Below, piece by piece: positions 43,839-52,621 of a stretch of DNA of 64,000 bases. A program made the position numbers and the translations under genes. How positions within the stretch are numbered: position 1 is the first letter of the stretch; each line of letters begins with the position of its first letter. The DNA lies in the NCBI RefSeq assembly GCF_001613085.1, contig NZ_BDBR01000036.1:1-64000 (forward strand), read 5' to 3'. The stretch is from Nocardia salmonicida NBRC 13393. GTDB taxonomy: Bacteria > Actinomycetota > Actinomycetes > Mycobacteriales > Mycobacteriaceae. Under the pieces are notes generated by a model. It had not been told where the DNA came from, searched no databases, and was given only the letters and a program-made list of their open reading frames with translations.

Positions 43839-44351
43839 CTATCCGGTGCGGCGGTCGGCCCAGTCGAGCTGGGTTCGGGCCCAGTCGGGGATCTCGGTGT
43901 CTGGGCGCGGGAAGGCGGCGAATTCGGCGCGGAGGTCGTCGGCCGAGACCTCCGGCATCCAGTCCGCGACGGCGACGGTGGAGTAGTTGGTCTTGTATCG
44001 CGTGGGGCCCGCGATGAAGATCTCGGCGCTGAGCCAGGCCCCGGTCTCGGGGTCGTAGGACATGCGCTTGTGATCGGCCAGGTATTCGAGCACCTCGGTG
44101 GGCGGCATCAGGTTGGTGACCGTTCCATTGCGCTCTTTGAGCTGTACCCCGGCGACGATCTGCTCGCCGACCTGCAGCGACCACAGCAGTGCGAATTTCT
44201 GGCCTGGCGCGAGCAGGGCGATGGTGGCGTCGATGACGACCCGTTCGATCGCGGCGAGTGAGTCGAGCTGCTCGCGCGGTTCGGGTTCACGGCCGAGACG
44301 TTGCGTCCGTGTCAACAAAAGATCGATCCGCTCCGGTCGGTTGAGCGTCAT
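43839..44351 (-). CDS. Unrecognised protein, distantly YezG/DUF600-like
   Basis: Soluble protein of 170 residues. The N-terminal half is helical (ERIDLLLTRTQRLG, LAAIERVVIDATIALLAPG); the second half is strand-rich, with WSLQVGEQIVAGVQLKERNG and ETGAWLSAEIFIAGPTRYKTNY followed by an acidic, Trp-containing end. The W-x3-E-x-x-I, T-x-Y-x-x-x-Y pattern is reminiscent of YezG/DUF600 immunity proteins, but this is a weak visual match. AGAGG precedes ATG 44351. It lies between the TnpB remnant and another unknown gene on the same strand, in a zone inserted between embC and aftA. Confidence 0.6.
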   Translation of the reverse strand: MTLNRPERIDLLLTRTQRLGREPEPREQLDSLAAIERVVIDATIALLAPGQKFALLWSLQVGEQIVAGVQLKERNGTVTNLMPPTEVLEYLADHKRMSYDPETGAWLSAEIFIAGPTRYKTNYSTVAVADWMPEVSADDLRAEFAAFPRPDTEIPDWARTQLDWADRRTG

Positions 44352-44566
44352 AGCTATACCTCTGCATCCGTACCGATCAGCGCTACCAAAACCTGATTTC
44401 GGTCGGCCGAACTTCCAACATTTCGCAGCGTACTCGCCCCGCGACACCGACCGCGCGGTTTGTTGACACTGACCGGACATATTGTGGTCTATCGAGCTCC
44501 CGCACACCAGTAGCTATCAGGTGTCGATAGACACAGGGTCGATGCCGTCACACCACGGGAATCGGC

Positions 44567-45109
44567 TCACGCCGCCGATGCGCGCAGCGCGAACCAGCCA
44601 TCGCGCGGGTCGGCGAAGCCGTGATAGACCAGGGGAATGCGCTGGTCGATCGCGAAATACCGATAGACGGCCTCCATCGCCTGGCGGACCGAATGCGCCT
44701 GGAAATCATCGATGCGGCGCACGCCGATGCGCTGTTCGGGCAGCATCGCCAGCCGGGTGAGCTCGGCCGGATCGTCCACATCGAGCCCCCACGGCGCGGG
44801 TTCTTCGATGAGATGGTCGTGCAGAACCTCCCGCGCGACCGGCGGATCGTGGCGCGGACCGGAGAACGCGACCTGCTGCGCGCGAGCGAGCCCACGGGTG
44901 TCCAGCGGCGTGCGCACGGCCTGGATCAGGTCGATCAGTTCGGTGTCGGGGGTGGGTTCGAGTATTCGCCCGGCGACCGGGGCTTGTTCGAGCAGGTGCA
45001 TCATCTGCCCGCCCAGAACCAGCGGTTCGGGCACCAGGAAAACACTGATGCTCGGGCAGGAGCAGTTCAGGCCGGTGAGGCACACCCTCGTGTGCAACGG
45101 ATCGGACAT
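44567..45109 (-). CDS. Unrecognised protein, 180 residues
   Basis: Start supported by GGAGGAGG just before ATG 45109. The N-terminus has a Cys cluster (VCLTGLNCSCPSISVFLVPEP), then an acidic mid-region with many Leu, Pro and Asp residues, and the C-terminus RQAMEAVYRYFAIDQRIPLVYHGF. No signal peptide, helix-turn-helix or enzyme motif is seen. Codon bias is as in the rest of the genome, which supports it as a gene. It is separated from the next gene (44351) by 215 bp that hold no other frame I can support; they may be expressed separately. Confidence 0.55.
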   Translation of the reverse strand: MSDPLHTRVCLTGLNCSCPSISVFLVPEPLVLGGQMMHLLEQAPVAGRILEPTPDTELIDLIQAVRTPLDTRGLARAQQVAFSGPRHDPPVAREVLHDHLIEEPAPWGLDVDDPAELTRLAMLPEQRIGVRRIDDFQAHSVRQAMEAVYRYFAIDQRIPLVYHGFADPRDGWFALRASAA

Positions 45110-45285
45110 ACGTCCTCCTCCGGTAGCGGGTCGCCGGGACCCGTGACGTGCAGGATCTGATTCCAACAGCCGCCGATGGGGTTGTGCGCTCCGTCGGCGA
45201 CGACCGTGCCGCACCCGTCAGTGTAGTGCCGTAGGGCCGGATGAACACCTGGTTCCGGCACGGATCGGACACGATCGGCACCGCG

Positions 45286-46248
45286 TCACGGTGCGACCGA
45301 TTCGGTGTAGCGGCGGGCCAGGGTGCGCAGGTGCGCGACCAGTTCCGGCGGGCCGTCGACGCGGAAATCCATCATCAACATGCTGAGGTAGATCGCGATC
45401 GTCTCCATCGCGTCGGCGCCGGTGAGCAGCACACAACTGTGCTCGTCGATGGGCTCGACCACACCGACCGCCGGGTTGATCCTGGCGATGACTGTCTCGG
45501 CCGGTTCGAGGACGGTGACGCGGGCGTGCACGCGCCAGCCGGTGGACGCGATGTGGCGCATGACGAAGGCGACGAGGTCGTCGTCCGGGAGTGCGCGCGG
45601 GGCGAACACACGCGCGCCGGCCTCGGCCCGGGTGATCCCGGCAGCTGGGAGGGCCGTCCAGTCATGGGTGTTCATGCTGTAGGCGACGAGGTACCAGCGG
45701 CGTTGCCAGTTGATCAGCCGGTAGGGCTCGAGCTCTGTTGCGCCGTCGGATGTTTCGACGGTGACGGCGGTGGTGCGGCGGACGGCGTCGGCGAGGGTGG
45801 TGAGGATGCCCGTGGCGACCGGTGCGTCGGGTTCGCGTGAGCCGGTGGTGGCCGGGCCGATCTCGGTGGCATCGCGCAGTGCGGAGACCTTGCGCTGCAG
45901 GCGTTTCGGGAGGATCTGTTCGATCTTGCGCAGTGCTCGGGTGAGCTGGTCGCCGATGTCGGAGACGGCGAGCGAGCCGTCGTGGGCGACGGCGATGGAC
46001 AGCGCGACCGCGACGGCTTCCTCGTCGTCGAGGAGCAGCGGCGGCATGGTCGCGCCTCGGCCGAGGCGATAGCCGCCGATCGCGCCCCGTTCCGCGTGCA
46101 CGGGATAGCCGAGTTCGCGGAGTCGCGAAATGTCGTTGCGCACGGTGCGTTCGGTGATGTCGAGTCGCTCGGCGAGTTCGCGGCCGGTGTAGCCGCGGTC
46201 CTGCAGCAGGGCGAGCAGACGCAGGACGCGCGGCGTTGTCGCAGCCAT
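45286..46248 (-). CDS. WYL-domain transcriptional regulator (DeoR-like HTH)
   Basis: Cytosolic regulator of 320 residues. Residues ~1-60 are the HTH_11 winged helix (LLALLQDRGYTGRELAERLDITERTVRNDISRLRELGY) with the wing GGYRLGRG. Residues ~140-230 form the WYL domain: LEPYRLINWQRRWYLVAYS contains the W-Y-L core and the Arg/Tyr ligand residues. The C-terminus is the WCX extension. GAGGTGA precedes ATG 46248. It is divergent from the TIGR03086 gene at 46332 across 83 bp with a dyad, the usual pairing for a WYL repressor and target. Confidence 0.9.
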   Translation of the reverse strand: MAATTPRVLRLLALLQDRGYTGRELAERLDITERTVRNDISRLRELGYPVHAERGAIGGYRLGRGATMPPLLLDDEEAVAVALSIAVAHDGSLAVSDIGDQLTRALRKIEQILPKRLQRKVSALRDATEIGPATTGSREPDAPVATGILTTLADAVRRTTAVTVETSDGATELEPYRLINWQRRWYLVAYSMNTHDWTALPAAGITRAEAGARVFAPRALPDDDLVAFVMRHIASTGWRVHARVTVLEPAETVIARINPAVGVVEPIDEHSCVLLTGADAMETIAIYLSMLMMDFRVDGPPELVAHLRTLARRYTESVAP

Positions 46249-46280
46249 TTTTCACCTCGGAGAAAATTAGGAAAGAAACA

Positions 46281-46301
46281 AGCCTAATAGGTTTCTAGGC
46301 T
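46281..46301. promoter_or_regulatory. Dyad AGCCTA-N9-TAGGCT between WYL regulator and TIGR03086 gene
   Basis: AGCCTA (46281-46286) and TAGGCT (46296-46301) are perfect inverted arms with a 9-bp spacer, and CCTAATAGG is a nested odd palindrome. Placed in the 83-bp divergent promoter region, it is a likely binding site of the WYL regulator. Confidence 0.5.
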
Positions 46302-46331
46302 GGAGTCATCACCGAAACGAAAGGCACCATC

Positions 46332-46961
46332 ATGAACAGCACCGCAGCCCTCGAAACCGTCTGGCGCGACGTGGTCGCCACCTCCTACCAGGCCCTCAGC
46401 GACGCCGTCGCCGGTATCGCCGACGACCAGTGGGACCTGCCCACCCCCTGCTCGGACTGGACCGTCACCCAGGTCATCCAGCACGCGGCGGGCGATCAAC
46501 TCGCCTACGCCGCTGCCCTCGGAGTCGGCCCCGGCCCGTCCTACAACCCCTTCGACCCCTCCGGCGCCATCGACGGCACCGCCGCCGCGCTGGTCCGCGA
46601 AGCCATCGACCAGACCGCCGCGGCCTGGGCCACGGTCTCCGCCGGCACCGCCACCGTGCCCACGCCTCTCCCGCACGGCGATCTCCCCACCCCCGTCGCC
46701 GCCACCCTCGCCGCTCTCGACGCGGCGGTGCACGCCTGGGACATCGCGATCGCCACCGGTCAGCCGTCGCCCCTCACCGACGAACTGTCGGCACATCTCC
46801 TCGCGGCCGCCCGCACGATCCACCCGGCCCCCGGTTCGGGCGCCGACGCCGAGATCATCGAACCCCTCCGGCAGTGGGGCGCCTACGCCCCGATCGTCGA
46901 AGGACCGGCAACCACGCCCACCGCCGAACTCCTCCACTATCTCGGCCGCACCGCTGCGTGA
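46332..46961 (+). CDS. TIGR03086 family (DinB-like) metal-binding protein
   Basis: Cytosolic protein of 209 residues of the mycothiol-dependent maleylpyruvate isomerase/DinB superfamily. The helical bundle starts LETVWRDVVATSYQALSDAVAGI. The first metal His is in VTQVIQHAAGDQLAY and a second in LDAAVHAWDIAIATGQP, with the TPCSDWTV motif between. The TIGR03086 branch has unknown substrates; the fold suggests thiol (mycothiol) transfer chemistry. Expressed divergently from, and probably repressed by, the WYL regulator. It is part of the insertion between embC and aftA. Confidence 0.85.
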   Translation: MNSTAALETVWRDVVATSYQALSDAVAGIADDQWDLPTPCSDWTVTQVIQHAAGDQLAYAAALGVGPGPSYNPFDPSGAIDGTAAALVREAIDQTAAAWATVSAGTATVPTPLPHGDLPTPVAATLAALDAAVHAWDIAIATGQPSPLTDELSAHLLAAARTIHPAPGSGADAEIIEPLRQWGAYAPIVEGPATTPTAELLHYLGRTAA

Positions 46962-46989
46962 GCGGGGATCGGCCGAACGTGGCCTCGGA

Positions 46990-48996
46990 TCAGCGCATGG
47001 TGATCAGGGTGAAGGGACCGATCTCGGTGGCGGTGAAGGCGGGATCGGTGAACAGGGACTTGGGGAACGACACCGTGTAGCGCTTGACGTTCGGGTCGTT
47101 CGGGTAGACGTCTTCGGCCAGGCGCAGGGTGTAGTTGTCGCCGTCGCTGCGGAAGAGGAAGGCGTCGGGGGCCCGCCACGGGGACTTCGACAGTGCTTCG
47201 ACCAGGGCGGGGGAGTCGGGGAGCTTGCTCCAGTCGGCGATGGTGGCGGCGCGAGCCTTGAAGTCGGACAAGGGGTTCGCGTAGTGGGAGGTGAGGGCCT
47301 GGAAGCCCCAGTAGGGGTAGAAGGCCAGGAAGGTGGTGTCGGCGGTGAGGACGACGGATTCGTCGCGGGGCCTGCCGGTTCGGGCCAGGATGGCCTCGTC
47401 GACGGCGTGGTAGTACGCGACGGCGGAGGGCTTGCGCTTGTCGGCGCGTTCCCCGTAGGTGCCGTCGGCGTTCGGGACATCGGTGGGCACGGTGTCGGTG
47501 TAGGCGGTGTCGATCTCGTGGGTGAGGACGGTGGGGATCATCTGGGCGAAGGCGAGAGCGCCGAGGACGGCGATCGCCGCCGCGGCGGTTCGCAAGGGGG
47601 TGGGTTCGTTCAACGCCTGGTAGACGGCGGTCGCGCCTTCGACGAAGCCGAAAACGCCGGCGGCGGCGAGCAGTGCGAGCAGGACCGGCTCGAGTCGGAA
47701 GGACAGCAGGGTCGTGCCCGCCGCGGTCGCCGCCATCGAGAGCAGCGTCCACAGGTAGATCGATACGACGCCGATGCCCAGTGCCTGTGCGCGCCTGGAT
47801 GATCCGGCCCGAATCACCAGCCACAGCACACCGAGCAGGCAGAACGCTCCGCGCAGGGAGAACTCGAGCATCGGGAACGCGAGCTGGGCGCCGGATTCGG
47901 GCAGGTAGTGGAAGGCGTTGCCGGACGGCAACTTCGCACCGGACAGCATCTTCAGCAGATACGGCGTCCACACGACGAGGGCCAGCACAACGGCGATACC
48001 GCCGATGGCCGCCAGCCTGGTCAGCGGCGCGATCGCGGCACGCCAGGCGGGCGACGCACTGATCGACGTCGTTTCGGCATCAGTGGCCGCCGAGCCGACC
48101 CGTGCTCCGCCGACCCGGCGGGCCCGCGGCCCGGCTGCCCGCTGCGAGTAGACGGCGAACCCGGCCGCGACGACCCCCATGATCACCACGGTGAACGCCG
48201 CGATCGCCAGATACAACGTGTAGAAACACGCGGCCACCCCGAGGAACACCCCGGTTCCGAGCACCGCGCCCCACCCGCCGGAACGACGATGCAACGCACC
48301 CCATGCCAGTACCAGCACCGGCGGAATGAACACCACGAGCACCGCGCCATACGCCTCCGGCGAGGCGTAAGCCAACGTCATCGCCGTGACAGCGGCAGCC
48401 GCCCCCACCGCCATATCGGCCCGCACCAATTGCATCCACAACACCAGCGCCACCGCGGCGGCAATGGCGAGCAGCCCGATCGCGTACGGCTTGAACACTT
48501 CCCAGCCGTCCAGGCCGAGCACGTTGCCCACGCGCCCGCCGATCCAGAACCACCCGGCCGGATAGAACGGCGGCAGATCCACATAGGTCATATCGCGCAG
48601 TGCGGCGCTGTCGGTGAGCCGCGTCAGATATTCGGTCCGGAATTCCTGATCCACCGAGACACCGAACAGGTACAACTTCGTCGCGGCCAGCGGCATCCCG
48701 AGCGTGACCGTGACGAAGCTCGAAATGCCCACCCAGGACAGCAGTTTCGCCGCCACCGGCCACTTCCGCAGACGGATCAACAGCACCGAGACCACCAGCA
48801 GCGCGATCGAAACGACCTGGCCCACCGTGGTCAGGGCGCGAGTCACATGGGAGGAGTTGAACGCGGGCCACTGCACCGCCGAGAACGCGAACAGTCCCAC
48901 CGCGGCGACAACGAGTGCCACCACCGCGGCGGCGACCCCCTCACCGACCCCGGTCCAGATCCTGCGCCCCGCCCGCACCTCGTCATTGGTCGTCAT
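46990..48996 (-). CDS. aftA: Arabinofuranosyltransferase AftA
   Basis: GT-C enzyme that adds the first arabinose residues to galactan from decaprenyl-phospho-arabinose. It has 668 residues, close to Rv3792. About eleven hydrophobic segments fill residues 18-500, with SVDQEFRTEYLTRLTDS in the first large loop, where the GT-C acidic residues lie, and DLPPFYPAGWFWIGGR. The C-terminal periplasmic domain starts near 510 (HEIDTAYTDTVPTD). ATG 48996 with GGAGG upstream is preferred; the frame is open to 49077. It is the third minus-strand gene after dprE1 and dprE2 and is separated from dprE2 by 115 bp. Confidence 0.92.
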   Translation of the reverse strand: MTTNDEVRAGRRIWTGVGEGVAAAVVALVVAAVGLFAFSAVQWPAFNSSHVTRALTTVGQVVSIALLVVSVLLIRLRKWPVAAKLLSWVGISSFVTVTLGMPLAATKLYLFGVSVDQEFRTEYLTRLTDSAALRDMTYVDLPPFYPAGWFWIGGRVGNVLGLDGWEVFKPYAIGLLAIAAAVALVLWMQLVRADMAVGAAAAVTAMTLAYASPEAYGAVLVVFIPPVLVLAWGALHRRSGGWGAVLGTGVFLGVAACFYTLYLAIAAFTVVIMGVVAAGFAVYSQRAAGPRARRVGGARVGSAATDAETTSISASPAWRAAIAPLTRLAAIGGIAVVLALVVWTPYLLKMLSGAKLPSGNAFHYLPESGAQLAFPMLEFSLRGAFCLLGVLWLVIRAGSSRRAQALGIGVVSIYLWTLLSMAATAAGTTLLSFRLEPVLLALLAAAGVFGFVEGATAVYQALNEPTPLRTAAAAIAVLGALAFAQMIPTVLTHEIDTAYTDTVPTDVPNADGTYGERADKRKPSAVAYYHAVDEAILARTGRPRDESVVLTADTTFLAFYPYWGFQALTSHYANPLSDFKARAATIADWSKLPDSPALVEALSKSPWRAPDAFLFRSDGDNYTLRLAEDVYPNDPNVKRYTVSFPKSLFTDPAFTATEIGPFTLITMR

Positions 48997-49111
48997 CGGC
49001 GCGCAATCCTCCGGCTCCACTGTGCTCCACGGTCCGGGCCAGCCTAGTGGAGCCCCAACGCAGAACTGCCGCACCATCCGGGGATGATGCGGCAGTCCGA
49101 AACGCAGTCGA

Positions 49112-49891
49112 TCAGATCGGGAGCTTGCGGAAGATCGGGCGCGGCACGTGGCGCAGGGCCGACATCAGGAAGCGGGCCTCGCCGGGGGCCCAGACGATCT
49201 CGGTGCCCTTCTCCGAGGCGGCGACGGCGAGCTTGGCGACGTCTTCCGGGTCGACGGTGAGCGGGGCTTCCTTGGAGCCGGTGGCTTCCCAGTGGGCCTT
49301 GGTCGCCGAGGTGCGCACCTGCATCGGGCGGATGACGGTGACGCGAGGGCCGAAGGGGCGCAGCGCTTCGCCGAGGCCGAGATAGAAGCCGTCGAGCCCC
49401 GCCTTGGTGGAGCCGTAGACGAAGTTGGAGCGGCGAACGCGCTCACCGGCCACCGAGGACATCACGATGATCCGGCCGTGGCCCTGTGCCTTGAACTTGT
49501 CGCCGACCAGCACGCCCACCGAGACACCGGCGGTGTAGTTGATGCCGACGGTCATGACCGCCTTGCGCTGGTTCTGCCACAGCTCCTCGGCATCGCCGAG
49601 CACACCGAACGCCACGATCGCGACATCGACGTCACCCGCGGCGAACGCCGAATCGACGACCTTCGGGTGCGAGTCGGTGTCGAGCGCGTCGAAGTCGATG
49701 ACGTCGACCTGGGTCGCGCCTGCGGCCTTCAGCGTGGTGACGGCGTTCTCGAGCAGCGGATCGCCGGGCAGGTTCGCCAGGATGACCCGGGCCGGGCTCT
49801 TGCGCAGGTACTCGGCGCAGATCGCGAGACCGATCTCGGAGGTGCCGCCGAAGAGCAGGATGGTCTGCGGGTTGCCAACTGCGTTGATCAC
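49112..49891 (-). CDS. dprE2: Decaprenylphosphoryl-2-keto-ribose reductase DprE2
   Basis: SDR enzyme of 259 residues that reduces the keto intermediate made by DprE1 to decaprenyl-phospho-arabinose with NADH. The Rossmann loop TILLFGGTSEIGLAI is at the N-terminus, the catalytic Ser in IIVMSSVAGERVRR, and Tyr/Lys in YGSTKAG. The C-terminus RHVPRPIFRKLPI is basic and typical. GTG 49891 overlaps the dprE1 stop as GTGA, so the pair is translationally coupled; the frame upstream of this has no similarity. Equivalent to Rv3791. Confidence 0.94.
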   Translation of the reverse strand: MINAVGNPQTILLFGGTSEIGLAICAEYLRKSPARVILANLPGDPLLENAVTTLKAAGATQVDVIDFDALDTDSHPKVVDSAFAAGDVDVAIVAFGVLGDAEELWQNQRKAVMTVGINYTAGVSVGVLVGDKFKAQGHGRIIVMSSVAGERVRRSNFVYGSTKAGLDGFYLGLGEALRPFGPRVTVIRPMQVRTSATKAHWEATGSKEAPLTVDPEDVAKLAVAASEKGTEIVWAPGEARFLMSALRHVPRPIFRKLPI

Positions 49892-51315
49892 TGGAGCTCC
49901 AGCCTCCTGGCCATATCGGACATGAACACGCCATTCGGGTCGACGCTGCGGCGGATCTTGATCCACTCGTCGATCCGCGGGTACATCTTGTGGAACGCCT
50001 CGGCGGAAGTGCGCGAGTCCTTCGCGGTGTACAGCCGCCCGCCGAACTCCATCACGCGCCGGTCCAGATCGGTGACCAGCTCGTTGAGGCCCTTCTTGAT
50101 CGGGAAGTCGACGCAGATGTTCCAGCCCGGCATCGGGAAGCTCAAGGGAGCCTGGTTACCCGGACCGAACAGCTTGAACACATTCAGCGCCGAGTAGTGC
50201 CCGGACGCCTGGATGTCGATGATGATCCGCTTGAATTCCTCGACGGCCTCGGTCGGCACCACGAACTGGTACTGCAGAAAACCGTTGGAGCCGTAGCCCC
50301 GGTTCCACTCCGAGATCATGTCGAGCGGGTGGTAGAACTGCGTCAGATTCTGCACCTTGCCGGTGTAGTTCCCGCCCATCGCGTAGTACGCCTCACCGAC
50401 GGCCGACAGCGTCAGCTTGTTCATGGTGAAGTTCGGGAAGATATCCGGCACCGTCATCAAGTGGGGCGCGTCGAACGCGAGCGGCTTCTTCTGCAGCTTC
50501 TTGGGCAGCTCGTCGAGCTTGGCGAGGCGGCCTCGGGTGATCGTGCTGCGACCGAGCTTGGGCAGCGGACTGATCACGTCGAACCACGCGCTCGAGTACG
50601 TGTAGTCCGCTTCGCTGCCGTCGCTGTGTGCCGCGATCGTCTCGTCCAGCGTCGAGGTCTTGACGCCGTCGTTGAGGAAGTACGCGGTCTCGGTGGGCGC
50701 CATCTCGATGGTGGCGCGCAGGATGATGCCGGTCAGGCCGTTGCCGCCGACAGTCGCCCAGAACAGCTCGGCGTCCTCGGTCGGCGAGATCGTGCGCACC
50801 GCGCCGTCGGCGGTGAGCAGGTCGATCGAGCGGACGTGGTTGCCGAAGCTGCCCTCGCTGTGGTGGTTCTTGCCGTGGATATCGGAGGCGATGGCGCCGC
50901 CGATGGTCACCTGGCGAGTACCGGGTAGCACGGGCACCCACAGGCCGAACGGCAGCGCGGCCTTCATCAGCTGGTCCAGGCTCACACCGCCGTCCACCTC
51001 GACCATGCGTGAATCGCGGTCGATGCGGTGAATGCGGTTGAGCGCGGGCATGTCGATGACGAGCCCGCCCGCGTTCTGGGCGTGATCGCCGTACGAGCGG
51101 CCTAGGCCACGCGCGATCACGCCACGTCGCAGATGCGCCGGCTTCGAGTCGTTGTCCTGCGCCACCATGCTCACGGCCTTGGCGATCAGTTCCGGATCGC
51201 TGGTCGAGAGCACTTCGGCGGAGGTGGGTGCGGTGCGACCCCAACCGGTGAGCTTGCGGGTGCGCGTGGGTAGCGCGAACGCGTCATCGTTGGTGGTCGA
51301 AATGTTCTCAGACAT
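49888..51315 (-). CDS. dprE1: Decaprenylphosphoryl-beta-D-ribose 2-oxidase DprE1
   Basis: FAD-dependent oxidase of the VAO/GlcD family, 475 residues, periplasm-associated in mycobacteria. It oxidises decaprenyl-phospho-ribose at C2. The FAD domain has RGLGRSYGDHAQNAGG and PGTRQVTIGGAIASDIHGKNHH, including the His that contacts FAD. The substrate domain ends with WNICVDFPIKKGLN, in which Cys401 is equivalent to the Mtb Cys387 attacked by benzothiazinones, then GGRLYTAKDSRTSAEAFHKMYP. ATG 51315 has no ribosome site but TAGCCT ends 8 nt upstream. First gene of the dprE1-dprE2-aftA unit. Confidence 0.96.
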   Translation of the reverse strand: MSENISTTNDDAFALPTRTRKLTGWGRTAPTSAEVLSTSDPELIAKAVSMVAQDNDSKPAHLRRGVIARGLGRSYGDHAQNAGGLVIDMPALNRIHRIDRDSRMVEVDGGVSLDQLMKAALPFGLWVPVLPGTRQVTIGGAIASDIHGKNHHSEGSFGNHVRSIDLLTADGAVRTISPTEDAELFWATVGGNGLTGIILRATIEMAPTETAYFLNDGVKTSTLDETIAAHSDGSEADYTYSSAWFDVISPLPKLGRSTITRGRLAKLDELPKKLQKKPLAFDAPHLMTVPDIFPNFTMNKLTLSAVGEAYYAMGGNYTGKVQNLTQFYHPLDMISEWNRGYGSNGFLQYQFVVPTEAVEEFKRIIIDIQASGHYSALNVFKLFGPGNQAPLSFPMPGWNICVDFPIKKGLNELVTDLDRRVMEFGGRLYTAKDSRTSAEAFHKMYPRIDEWIKIRRSVDPNGVFMSDMARRLELQ

Positions 51316-51372
51316 CGGCTAAGAGGCTACATGCATGGCGCGAGGAGCGACCGGTCTCGTAGTCTTCCTCAC
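51316..51372. promoter_or_regulatory. Back-to-back leaderless promoters of dprE1 and gtrA
   Basis: On the minus strand TAGCCT (complement of 51324-51329) ends 8 nt before the dprE1 ATG. On the plus strand TAGTCT (51360-51365) ends 7 nt before the gtrA GTG. The whole 57-bp gap is thus shared promoter DNA. Confidence 0.45.
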
Positions 51373-51828
51373 GTGCAAGCCCAACCGCATCTGCCGCTGC
51401 CCGCCGAAATTCCCCTGGTCGACGAGCCAGGAGGGACCGATGTAGACCTCAAGACGCAGATCGTGCGGTTCACGCTGACCGGTGGTTTGTCGGCTGTCGT
51501 CGACTTCGGCCTGCTCACCCTGCTGTCGAACGTGCTCGGTTTGCCGGAGGTTCTCGCCAAGGCGATCAGCTTCATCGCGGGCACGACCACCGCGTACCTG
51601 ATCAATCGGCGCTGGACGTTCAACGCCGAGCCGAGCAGGGCACGGTTCCTCGCGGTGGTCGCGCTGTACGCGGTGACCTTCGCCGTGCAGGTCGGGATCT
51701 ACGCGGCGATGTACTTCGCGCTGGCCGACGAGTGGTGGCGTCAGCCCCTCGCGTTCGTCGTCGCGCAGGGCACCGCAACGGTCATCAACTTCGTGGTGCA
51801 GCGTGCGGTGATCTTCAAGCTCGGGTAG
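51373..51828 (+). CDS. GtrA-family membrane protein (Rv3789-like)
   Basis: Four-helix membrane protein of 151 residues. After ~30 hydrophilic residues the GtrA domain begins TQIVRFTLTGGLSAVVDFGLLTLLS, then VLAKAISFIAGTTTAYLINRRWTF and a C-terminal VINFVVQRAVIFK. Members were proposed to flip or organise polyprenyl-phosphate sugars; Rv3789 affects arabinan and is adjacent to dprE1 in mycobacteria, which fits a role with decaprenyl-phospho-arabinose or with AftA. GTG 51373 is chosen from the conserved spacing to TAGTCT. Its stop is 1 bp from the stop of the opposite gene. Confidence 0.88.
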   Translation: MQAQPHLPLPAEIPLVDEPGGTDVDLKTQIVRFTLTGGLSAVVDFGLLTLLSNVLGLPEVLAKAISFIAGTTTAYLINRRWTFNAEPSRARFLAVVALYAVTFAVQVGIYAAMYFALADEWWRQPLAFVVAQGTATVINFVVQRAVIFKLG

Positions 51829-51829
51829 G

Positions 51830-52453
51830 TCAGCCCGCTTTGGCCTCGACATGCTGTCGGCCCGCCTTGACGCCGAAGTAGTCGCCACCCTTGGCGCGCA
51901 CGTTGTCGGTACCCCATTCGCGCTGATCCCGCGCGACCGGCGCCATCTGCGGAATGTGTTTGCGGCAGTGGATGTAGGCCTCCTCGACATCGACGACGAC
52001 CCACACCTGCGAGGTTTTCCCCCGCTCGGCAGGTGGCAGGTCGGTGACGGTGCCGCGCAGCTCGTTATCGGCGACCATGCGGGCTTTCCCGTTGATGTGC
52101 AGGCCGATGAGGTCGCGAACGAAGTCGATCATCAGGATCCCGACGTGCGGGTTCTCGAGGATATTGCCCAGGCTGGCCATCACCCCGTTACCTCGATACT
52201 CGGGGTACGCAATCGTGCGATCGTCGATCACGTGCAGAAATCCGGGCGTTCCGGCCCGGAAGCTGGAGTCACATTCCCCGTGTGAATCGGCGGTGGCGAT
52301 GAAGGCCATGTCCATGCGGGCGACGAAATCCACCATTGTGGGGTTCAGGTAGTCGATCACCTGGTCGTCGTAGAAACGCTCGGCTCTGTCCGAGGTGCCC
52401 AACGTGTCCTGTAGCTCGTGTTCTCCGTCGCTGCCGACGAAATTTTCGGGCAT
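51830..52453 (-). CDS. Pyridoxamine 5'-phosphate oxidase-like flavin protein
   Basis: Protein of 207 residues with a split-barrel FMN-binding fold: FVARMDMAFIATADSHGECDSSFRAGTPGFLHVIDDRTIAYPEY is the N-terminal core, and VGILMIDFVRDLIGLHINGKARMV the FMN-dimer region. It may reduce or oxidise small molecules with FMN, F420 or haem; the substrate is unknown. A Cys and His in EEAYIHCRKHIP are conserved in this subfamily as I recall it. ATG 52453 starts directly after a CCCCCTCTGC stretch with GGGGG on its own strand. Convergent with gtrA with only one base between stop codons. Confidence 0.85.
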   Translation of the reverse strand: MPENFVGSDGEHELQDTLGTSDRAERFYDDQVIDYLNPTMVDFVARMDMAFIATADSHGECDSSFRAGTPGFLHVIDDRTIAYPEYRGNGVMASLGNILENPHVGILMIDFVRDLIGLHINGKARMVADNELRGTVTDLPPAERGKTSQVWVVVDVEEAYIHCRKHIPQMAPVARDQREWGTDNVRAKGGDYFGVKAGRQHVEAKAG

Positions 52454-52621
52454 CGGGCCCCCTCTGCTAGCCGTACCGGTTGATGCGGGCCTCTAGACGA
52501 AACCCCCGCTGTGACCGCAATCTCACCCAGTCTAGGGGACTCTCACTGTCGGTGGGGCGTCTCCATTGTTGCGAATGGGATGAAAGCCGAGTTTGCGCAA
52601 CAGTTTCCAGGCCGGGACCGA

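Noticed and set aside
45067..45261. A 64-codon minus-strand frame overlapping the start of the 180-residue unknown gene
   Set aside because: No ribosome site, mixed codon bias and a 43-bp overlap with a better-supported gene; kept only as a remote possibility.
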